Below, in pieces: positions 15,823 through 19,484 of a DNA stretch of 19,484 nt (the stretch's first letter is position 1; each line of letters begins with the position of its first letter). The notes under the pieces were generated by a model. The model ran no database searches, was not told the origin of the DNA, and saw only the letters and a list, made by a program, of their open reading frames with translations. Source of the stretch: a bacterium. GTDB lineage: Bacteria; Patescibacteriota; Minisyncoccia; Phycocordibacterales; UBA6065. The position numbers and the translations under genes were made by a program. The stretch spans positions 1 to 19,484 of the forward strand of contig JAUSGU010000083.1 in assembly GCA_030648825.1 (NCBI GenBank), in the 5' to 3' direction.

Positions 15823-15853
15823 AGCTAGGGGATAAATATTCTCTAGCTTTTTT
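15823..15853 (+). terminator. Intrinsic terminator after the zinc-module protein
   Basis: A 10-bp stem (AGCTAGGGGA at 15823-15832 with TTCTCTAGCT at 15839-15848, two G-U pairs) with a 6-nt loop is followed directly by a T-run. It is correctly placed 18 nt after the stop at 15804. Confidence 0.8.
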
Positions 15854-15874
15854 ATTTTTGAAATTGACATGATG

Positions 15875-15946
15875 TGACCCTACGGGGAATCGGACCCCGA
15901 TTTAGAGCTTGAAAAGCTCCTGTCCTAACCATTAGACGATAGGGCC
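15875..15946 (-). tRNA. tRNA-Glu (anticodon UUC)
   Basis: A 72-nt cloverleaf on the minus strand: acceptor GGCCCTA/TAGGGTC with one G-U pair, D arm GTCT-AATGGTTA-GGAC, anticodon arm GGAGC-TTTTCAA-GCTCT with TTC at positions 34-36, a 4-nt variable loop, and T arm CGGGG-TCCGATT-CCCCG. The discriminator base is A. CCA is not encoded (CAT follows the discriminator), so it must be added by an enzyme. T-loop position 55, almost always U (pseudouridine), is C here. It has a promoter upstream at 15976-16004. Confidence 0.93.
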
Positions 15947-15975
15947 TATAAAAAACCATTCACGAAAGCTTTTAG

Positions 15976-16004
15976 AGAATATCCGATTTTTGGGTTTTTA
16001 TCAA
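15976..16004 (-). promoter_or_regulatory. Promoter for tRNA-Glu
   Basis: On the minus strand, TTGATA (16004-15999), a 17-bp spacer and TATTCT (15981-15976). The expected start is near 15969, about 23 nt before the tRNA 5' end, a normal RNase P leader. It lies just after the bidirectional terminator, so the tRNA is independent of the upstream minus-strand gene. Confidence 0.5.
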
Positions 16005-16006
16005 GA

Positions 16007-16040
16007 AAAAAACACTCTCGACCCGTAGAGAGTGTTTTTT
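16007..16040. terminator. Bidirectional intrinsic terminator
   Basis: Perfect 13-bp inverted repeat (16007-16019 with 16028-16040): an A-run plus CACTCTC, an 8-nt loop, then GAGAGTG plus a T-run. On the minus strand it ends the 114-aa gene (stop at 16063) before the tRNA promoter. On the plus strand it would block any read-through from the left. Confidence 0.8.
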
Positions 16041-16062
16041 GAAAGTTCGAAAAGTTTAATTT

Positions 16063-16407
16063 TCATCCGAACATTCTTGACCGATGAGAAGGAACTTCGA
16101 TCACTCGAGCCTTCTCCTCTATTTTTGCGAGAGCATCGGCTGAAGCGCTCGCAGACGTATAGAACGTTAACTTTGCCGGCAGGGGCGGAAGTTCATATTC
16201 CGTCCGAGCCGGTGAAATCACCTCCAGTAGTTCGGGTTTTTTCTGGAGGAGGGTGGTGGTCGCATTCAACACTTCCTTATACCTTTGCCAGCAGTTATTC
16301 TGCGTGACAACCATAAAGCAAGCATTGGCGAACGTAGTTTCTTGCTCGTGCTTCAGTCTGATGGCCTCACTCACGAGCCACGCAAGCGTAAGAACTGGTT
16401 TTTTCAT
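16063..16407 (-). CDS. Hypothetical 114-aa protein
   Basis: Not recognised. The protein is largely helical by composition, with a first half rich in Lys/Glu/Thr, a proline-bearing middle (ELPPLPAKL), and a basic C-terminus (VPSHRSRMFG). No membrane span or signal peptide is seen. Evidence that it is a real gene: a perfect consensus promoter directly upstream (16445-16417, minus), an ATG just downstream of the expected transcription start with GAAGG close before it, and a terminator 23 nt after its stop. Overlapping plus-strand frames have no such signals. Its codons are more GC-rich than those of its neighbour yqeY. Confidence 0.65.
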   Translation of the reverse strand: MKKPVLTLAWLVSEAIRLKHEQETTFANACFMVVTQNNCWQRYKEVLNATTTLLQKKPELLEVISPARTEYELPPLPAKLTFYTSASASADALAKIEEKARVIEVPSHRSRMFG

Positions 16408-16416
16408 CTACCTTCA

Positions 16417-16445
16417 ATTATACACCCAAACACTTTTTTTGTCAA
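16417..16445 (-). promoter_or_regulatory. Perfect consensus sigma70 promoter for the 114-aa gene
   Basis: On the minus strand, TTGACA (16445-16440), exactly 17 bp, then TATAAT (16422-16417). The expected start at about 16410 leaves only 2-3 nt before the ATG at 16407. The -35 box begins one base past the stop codon of yqeY. Confidence 0.75.
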
Positions 16446-16446
16446 G

Positions 16447-16899
16447 CTACAAAAACAAGTTGTCCACCACCTGTTTTATATCGCTTCCTTCGGCCGTGCC
16501 TTTTAGTTCTTTTGAGACAGCGCCGATCAGTTTTCCAGCGCCGGCTTTGTCCGTGATTTTCAGTTCGGTTTTTTTGACAATAGCTATTTTTTTGATTTCT
16601 TCTTTTGACATAGTAGCTGGGAGATAGACTTCCAGTATTTTTAATTCTTTTGATTCGTTTTCTGCCAGTTCAGGTCGCCCGCCATCGGTAAATTGTTTTA
16701 TGGAATCTTTTCTCTGTTTTACCAATCTTTTTATAATAGCCAAAACTTCTTCGTCCGTGCCTTCGTTTGCCATAGATTTTTTGGCTATGAGCTCTCTCTG
16801 TATTTCCGCCTGCACGCCTCGCAAGACTAGTTTGCGAGTTTCGTCGTGAGCGAGCATTGCCTCTTTTATATGATTTTTTATTGTTTGATGCAGGGTCAT
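16447..16899 (-). CDS. yqeY: GatB/YqeY domain protein
   Basis: 150 aa from the ATG at 16899, giving MTLHQTIKNHIKEAMLAHDETRKLVLRGVQAEIQ, the typical YqeY N-terminus; a TTG two codons earlier is less likely. Further family features are the helical repeats with AIIKRLVKQRKDSIKQF, ELAENESKELKILEVYLP, MSKEEIKKI and the C-terminal AGKLIGAVSKELKGTAEGSDIKQVV. The domain resembles the tRNA-binding tail of the amidotransferase subunit GatB. A free-standing role in tRNA-dependent amidation is presumed but unproven. It is divergent from rmuC, sharing a palindromic -10 with only 6 nt between box and start codon. Confidence 0.9.
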   Translation of the reverse strand: MTLHQTIKNHIKEAMLAHDETRKLVLRGVQAEIQRELIAKKSMANEGTDEEVLAIIKRLVKQRKDSIKQFTDGGRPELAENESKELKILEVYLPATMSKEEIKKIAIVKKTELKITDKAGAGKLIGAVSKELKGTAEGSDIKQVVDNLFL

Positions 16900-16913
16900 A
16901 AGCAAAGTATACT
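16885..16913. promoter_or_regulatory. Divergent overlapping promoters of yqeY and rmuC
   Basis: The palindrome AGTATACT (16906-16913) supplies TATACT on both strands. For rmuC, TTGATG at 16885-16890 lies 17 bp upstream of TATACT 16908-16913. For yqeY the -10 is 16911-16906 with no clear -35. In each direction exactly 6 nt separate the -10 from the start codon (16920 and 16899), so both mRNAs would be leaderless or nearly so. Confidence 0.55.
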
Positions 16914-16919
16914 ACAACT

Positions 16920-18014
16920 ATGTCAAACTCGCTTTTGGTCGTTGTCGTTGTCATCATTTTCGCTTTAAACGCGGGGATTATCTTTTTTCTTTTACGTAAA
17001 AAGCCAGAAGAACCAAAAACAGACGATACTGGCCTCAAACTTATCCTCGAGCAAGTGAATGAGCTTTCTCGTATCGTTGATCGCAAGGTAGGCGATCTCA
17101 ACAAAACAATGGATACAAAGATAGGGGAGACAGCGCGGAATATGAACGATGCCCTCAAAACCCAATTCGGCGAGTCGGCAAAGCTCATCAAGGATGTGAC
17201 CCGAGGCCTCACCAAGCTCGACGAGACGAATCGTCAGGTGGTCTCTTTCGCGGATCAGCTCCAATCGCTTCAGGATATATTGAAGAATCCAAAACAGCGC
17301 GGGATTCTCGGCGAATATTATCTGGAGACACTTCTCAAAAATGTTTTGCCGCCGGGAAGCTATCAAATGCAATATCCCTTCAAAGACGGCACGATTGTCG
17401 ATGCGGTCGTATTCGTGAAAGAAAAAATAATTCCTATTGATTCAAAATTTTCTCTGGAGAACTATAATCGATTAGTTGAAGAGAAAGATCCAGTCGAGCG
17501 TGAACGACTCGAAAAAGCATTCCGGAACGATTTAAAGAATCGCATAGATGAGACAGCAAAATATGTACAGCCGGGGCAGGGGACGATGGATTTTGCTTTC
17601 ATGTTCATTCCTCACGAGGCAATTTACTACGACCTTCTGGTGGCGCAGGTTGGTGGGGTAAAACTCAATACGAGAGATCTCATCGAATACGCTTTTAAAG
17701 ACAAACATGTGCTCATCGTTTCCCCTACATCGTTTCTCGCATTTCTCCAAACTGTGCTTCAGGGTCTCAAGGCGCTTCAGATCGAGGAGTCGGCAAAAGA
17801 TATTCGTAAGAATGTCGAGACGCTCCAAAGACATCTCAAATCCTATCAGGAATCTCATGGCAAGTTAGGCAAATCTCTCGGCACAGTAGTCAATCACTGG
17901 AACACATCAGACAAGGATTTCAGGCTCATAGATAAAGACGTTGTACGGATTACCGAAGTGGAAGGGAAGGAATTCAAGCTTTTAGAGCTCGATAGACCGA
18001 ATATCGACGAATAA
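16920..18014 (+). CDS. rmuC: DNA recombination protein RmuC
   Basis: Membrane-anchored protein of the RmuC family, linked to limiting recombination at inverted repeats. It has one N-terminal membrane helix (residues 4-25) and a long helical coiled-coil region (about 40-125). The nuclease-like core follows, with RGILGE at 127-132, D161 in VDAVVF, and PIDSKFSLENY with D174 and K176, matching a PD-(D/E)XK fold. Further on are FMFIPHEAIYYDLL and VLIVSPTSFLAFLQTVLQGL. At 364 aa it is a compact member (E. coli RmuC is longer). Codon choice (ATC, CTC, GAG, AAG frequent) looks different from neighbours that prefer ATA, AAA and GAA. Confidence 0.92.
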   Translation: MSNSLLVVVVVIIFALNAGIIFFLLRKKPEEPKTDDTGLKLILEQVNELSRIVDRKVGDLNKTMDTKIGETARNMNDALKTQFGESAKLIKDVTRGLTKLDETNRQVVSFADQLQSLQDILKNPKQRGILGEYYLETLLKNVLPPGSYQMQYPFKDGTIVDAVVFVKEKIIPIDSKFSLENYNRLVEEKDPVERERLEKAFRNDLKNRIDETAKYVQPGQGTMDFAFMFIPHEAIYYDLLVAQVGGVKLNTRDLIEYAFKDKHVLIVSPTSFLAFLQTVLQGLKALQIEESAKDIRKNVETLQRHLKSYQESHGKLGKSLGTVVNHWNTSDKDFRLIDKDVVRITEVEGKEFKLLELDRPNIDE

Positions 18015-18016
18015 TC

Positions 18017-18047
18017 TTGTCTTTTTAAACTCTCCGTGTAATACTAT
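18017..18047 (+). promoter_or_regulatory. Promoter for rplU
   Basis: TTGTCT (18017-18022) is followed after 16 bp by TAATAC (18039-18044), with TG directly before it; an overlapping TACTAT occupies 18042-18047. The -10 region ends 7-10 nt before the ATG at 18055, so the leader would be absent or very short. Confidence 0.4.
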
Positions 18048-18054
18048 TCAAACT

Positions 18055-18417
18055 ATGGCTATAAACAAAACGAAAAAGGTGGCAAAAGCGACTGGAACAG
18101 GTGCTTTTGCCGTTATAATGACCGGAGGCAAGCAATATAAAGTGCAGGTGGGAAATATCATAAAGATAGAAAAAATCCTCGGAAATCACGTTGTAGGAGG
18201 CAAAATTACCTTTGATAAGGTTGTTCTAGTAGATAACGCCGGGCAAACTGTCGTGGGTACTCCATTTGTAAATGGTGCAAAAGTAGAAGCTGAAATAAAA
18301 GAAATTGGTCGCGATCCAAAAATAAGCGTCGTTCACTACAAGCCAAAGAGCAAATACTTCAAGAAACAGGGCCACCGTCAGCCATACTTCAAGGTAGCGA
18401 TTACTTCGATAGTGTAG
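18055..18417 (+). CDS. rplU: 50S ribosomal protein L21
   Basis: Large-subunit protein binding 23S rRNA. The family core starts at FAVIMTGGKQYKVQVGNIIKIEKI and continues with VVGTPFVNGAKVEAEI, then the C-terminal HYKPKSKYFKKQGHRQPYFKVAITSI with the conserved GHRQ. At 120 aa it carries about 17 extra basic N-terminal residues (KTKKVAKATGTG) compared with the usual 103. rpmA (L27), the common downstream partner, is absent; a long hairpin terminator follows immediately. Confidence 0.96.
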   Translation: MAINKTKKVAKATGTGAFAVIMTGGKQYKVQVGNIIKIEKILGNHVVGGKITFDKVVLVDNAGQTVVGTPFVNGAKVEAEIKEIGRDPKISVVHYKPKSKYFKKQGHRQPYFKVAITSIV

Positions 18418-18546
18418 AAAAAAGAAGCGAAAGAGATGTCCGAGTGGAGACCTTCGGAGGACGCGAAGGCGTCCGAGAACGAGCCGCTCGGCCAGCAGGC
18501 CGAGACGGCGTACTCCACGAGGATATCTCTTTCGCTTCTTTTTTTT
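18418..18546. repeat. Long structured hairpin element E4, bidirectional terminator (core shared with E1)
   Basis: The arms at 18418-18440 and 18522-18544 pair at 22 of 23 positions, starting with an A-run and ending in a T-run, as expected of a terminator for both rplU (+) and the MerR-like gene (-). The 75-nt core 18444-18518 is the reverse complement of the E1 core (1933-2007) with 5 differences. Its hairpin 18487-18493/18498-18504 keeps perfect pairing through a C-to-G plus G-to-C swap relative to E1. The left arm starts directly after the rplU stop codon. Confidence 0.85.
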
Positions 18547-18578
18547 GTTCTCGTGTATCCGAGATAGCCGAGATAGCT

Positions 18579-18827
18579 TTAATCTATAACGCTTTTTACG
18601 GTGAGTTTACGTTTCAAAACTTTGCGCGGTTTTGCTTTGGTTGGCATAGTTCCGGATTCTATATCGCGTAAAAGTTTTTCTATGTCGTCTGTCTTGTAAA
18701 TTCTATAATTTGACATGGGGTGGCGAGTGGCGGGAAGCTTTCCTTGTCTGTCCCAATTGCGCAAAGTGAGGGGAGAGACTCCCAGATAGGTTGCCGCATC
18801 TCTTATTGTCATAAATGAGACTGCCAT
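18579..18827 (-). CDS. MerR-like / excisionase-type helix-turn-helix protein
   Basis: 82 aa, probably a small DNA-binding regulator. Residues 6-40 (MTIRDAATYLGVSPLTLRNWDRQGKLPATRHP) form the winged helix-turn-helix of the MerR/excisionase superfamily, followed by YRIYKTDDIEKLLRDI, which matches the wing and next helix. The basic tail (KAKPRKVLKRKLTVK) lacks the long coiled coil and effector domain of full MerR proteins. Start could be the ATG at 18827 or, matching the domain start better, 18812. It is convergent with rplU across E4 and divergent from gap across E5. The target is unknown. Confidence 0.85.
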   Translation of the reverse strand: MAVSFMTIRDAATYLGVSPLTLRNWDRQGKLPATRHPMSNYRIYKTDDIEKLLRDIESGTMPTKAKPRKVLKRKLTVKSVID

Positions 18828-18851
18828 AAAGCTTGATTTATATAGTCATTA

Positions 18852-18879
18852 AGTATACGCCTTTAAAAATGTCTATCAA
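18852..18879 (-). promoter_or_regulatory. Promoter for the MerR-like gene
   Basis: On the minus strand, TTGATA (18879-18874), a 16-bp spacer and TATACT (18857-18852), about 25 nt upstream of the ATG at 18827. Confidence 0.45.
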
Positions 18880-18918
18880 GGTTTAATAATGTTGATAAAC
18901 TGTGTATGAATAGGGGAT

Positions 18919-19035
18919 AAGAAAGCGAAAAGTATGCTCTTGTGGAGCACGGAAGTTTTCTTGCTAGAAAACTTCCTCGGCTTCGTCGCCGTCGCTCCTC
19001 AGGCGTCTCCACGCGAGCATACTTTTTGCTTTCTT
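18919..19035. repeat. Long structured hairpin element E5 (inner hairpin shared with E2)
   Basis: The 29-nt arms 18919-18947 and 19007-19035 pair at 26 positions plus one G-U. Inside is a perfect 10-bp hairpin at 18951-18976 with loop TTGCTA, homologous to 7652-7677 of E2, and a GC-rich segment with weaker stems. The junction words GTGGAG and CTCCAC are shared with E1 and E4. It lies between two divergent genes, just upstream of the gap -10 box, so it cannot be a simple terminator of a neighbouring gene. Confidence 0.85.
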
Positions 19036-19036
19036 C

Positions 19037-19045
19037 TGTTATAAT
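19037..19045 (+). promoter_or_regulatory. Extended -10 promoter for gap
   Basis: TGTTATAAT is a perfect TGn-TATAAT extended -10. No -35 is visible, because that position falls inside the right arm of element E5. The expected start is near 19052, giving a leader of about 14 nt. Confidence 0.55.
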
Positions 19046-19065
19046 CATCACATAATCTCATAAAT

Positions 19066-19484
19066 ATGTTCTCAAAAAGAAAAATACGAGTGGCTATAAA
19101 TGGCTTTGGTAGAATTGGCAGAGCTTTCCTCAAAGTGGCTCGCGAACGTGAAGAAATAGATATCGTGGCAGTGAATGATTTGGGCGACGTGAAAAACATG
19201 GCCTATCTCTTGAAATACGATACGGTTTACAAAACTTTTCCTTTTGACGTAACGGCTGTAGAAGGAAGTGATCCATATTTACTCGTAGATGGTAAAAAGA
19301 TTTTTTACTTGGGAGAGAGAGAACCATCGGAGCTTCCGTGGAAAAAATTAAATATAGATGTCGTTGTGGACTCAACCGGATTATTCACTTCATACGACAA
19401 AGCTAAAGTTCATCTGGATGCCGGCGCAACGAGAGTCGTCATCACCGCGCCGGCAAAAGGTGACTCAACCACTCCGGGCGAAAC
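19066..19484 (+). CDS. gap: Glyceraldehyde-3-phosphate dehydrogenase, N-terminal part (runs off the window)
   Basis: Glycolytic enzyme oxidising glyceraldehyde-3-phosphate with NAD(P). The first 139 complete codons are present and the frame is open at the right edge. Seen: Rossmann nucleotide-binding INGFGRIGR at residues 11-19, VNDLGDVKNMAYLLKYDTVYKTF (family N-D-x-x-D-x-x-x-x-A-x-L-L-x-Y-D-S-x-x-G-x-F), DVVVDSTGLFTSYDKAKVHLDAGATRVVITAPAKG. The catalytic Cys lies beyond the window. An extended -10 promoter is upstream. Confidence 0.95.
   Translation, partial: MFSKRKIRVAINGFGRIGRAFLKVAREREEIDIVAVNDLGDVKNMAYLLKYDTVYKTFPFDVTAVEGSDPYLLVDGKKIFYLGEREPSELPWKKLNIDVVVDSTGLFTSYDKAKVHLDAGATRVVITAPAKGDSTTPGE

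Noticed and set aside
16253..16627. Plus-strand frame of 124 codons opposite the 114-aa and yqeY genes
   Set aside because: Antisense to yqeY and across a perfect minus-strand promoter; Ser/Phe-rich translation typical of a shadow frame.
18444..18671. Open frame of 75 codons on plus covering element E4
   Set aside because: It consists of the hairpin core and the antisense of the HTH gene; Arg/Gly-rich low-complexity translation and no start signals.
1911..19035. CRISPR array or insertion sequence as explanation for the repeats
   Set aside because: Copies are few, kilobases apart, in both orientations, without regular spacers, and no transposase or cas gene is present in the window.
1..19484. 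Recoded UGA (genetic code 25)
   Set aside because: TGA terminates rseP, proS and mreC at the expected protein ends, and no conserved gene needs to read through it.

Overview
The window looks like a piece of a Candidatus Patescibacteria (CPR) genome, most likely Paceibacteria/Parcubacteria. The basis is the style of the proteins: a short ProRS without its editing domain, a MurF without the usual N-terminal domain, a very short MreD-like protein, an mreBCD-PBP2 block without rodA, and a tRNA gene without encoded CCA. TGA ends several genes (rseP, proS, mreC), so the UGA-glycine code 25 does not apply. GC is moderate by eye. This placement is inference; no 16S rRNA is present.

Layout, left to right. 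(1) 1-1899: the end of a probable clamp-loader subunit gene, then frr (ribosome recycling) and rseP (site-2 protease). (2) 1900-2522: a long structured hairpin, a minus-strand small membrane protein with its own terminator, and a promoter for proS. (3) 2523-7587: proS, mreB, mreC, mreD-like and PBP2, tightly packed, an elongation/cell-shape operon. (4) 7588-9826: a second long hairpin, greA, lysS and a third long hairpin with a U-tract. (5) 9827-14825: a shortened division and cell wall (dcw) cluster: a putative MraZ operator array and long leader, then mraZ, rsmH, ftsL-like, ftsI and murF. (6) 14881-15857: an orphan protein with a DnaJ-type zinc module and its terminator. (7) 15875-16899, minus strand: tRNA-Glu(UUC), an unknown 114-aa protein and a YqeY-family protein. 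(8) 16920-18417: rmuC and rplU. (9) 18418-19484: a fourth long hairpin, a minus-strand MerR-like HTH protein, a fifth long hairpin and the start of gap.

The most unusual content is non-coding. Five hairpin elements of roughly 105-130 bp occur in under 20 kb, all between genes. Each has a long outer stem that differs from locus to locus and encloses an apical core. Four of the cores are related in two pairs. Pair one (1933-2007 and 18444-18518, opposite strands) is 75 nt long with 5 differences, two of which are a compensatory swap in a stem. Pair two is a 26-nt hairpin (7652-7677 and 18951-18976) in which all six differences form three compensated base pairs. This points to selection on structure and to a dispersed structured repeat, some copies of which double as terminators.

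Other regulatory signals are a 10-bp-phased TGGR array upstream of mraZ, a mraZ leader with alternative pairings, a symmetric divergent promoter (AGTATACT) in which yqeY and rmuC both look leaderless, and near-leaderless starts for lysS, rplU and the 114-aa gene. The last of these has a perfect TTGACA-N17-TATAAT promoter. All calls come from reading the sequence; no database search was possible.
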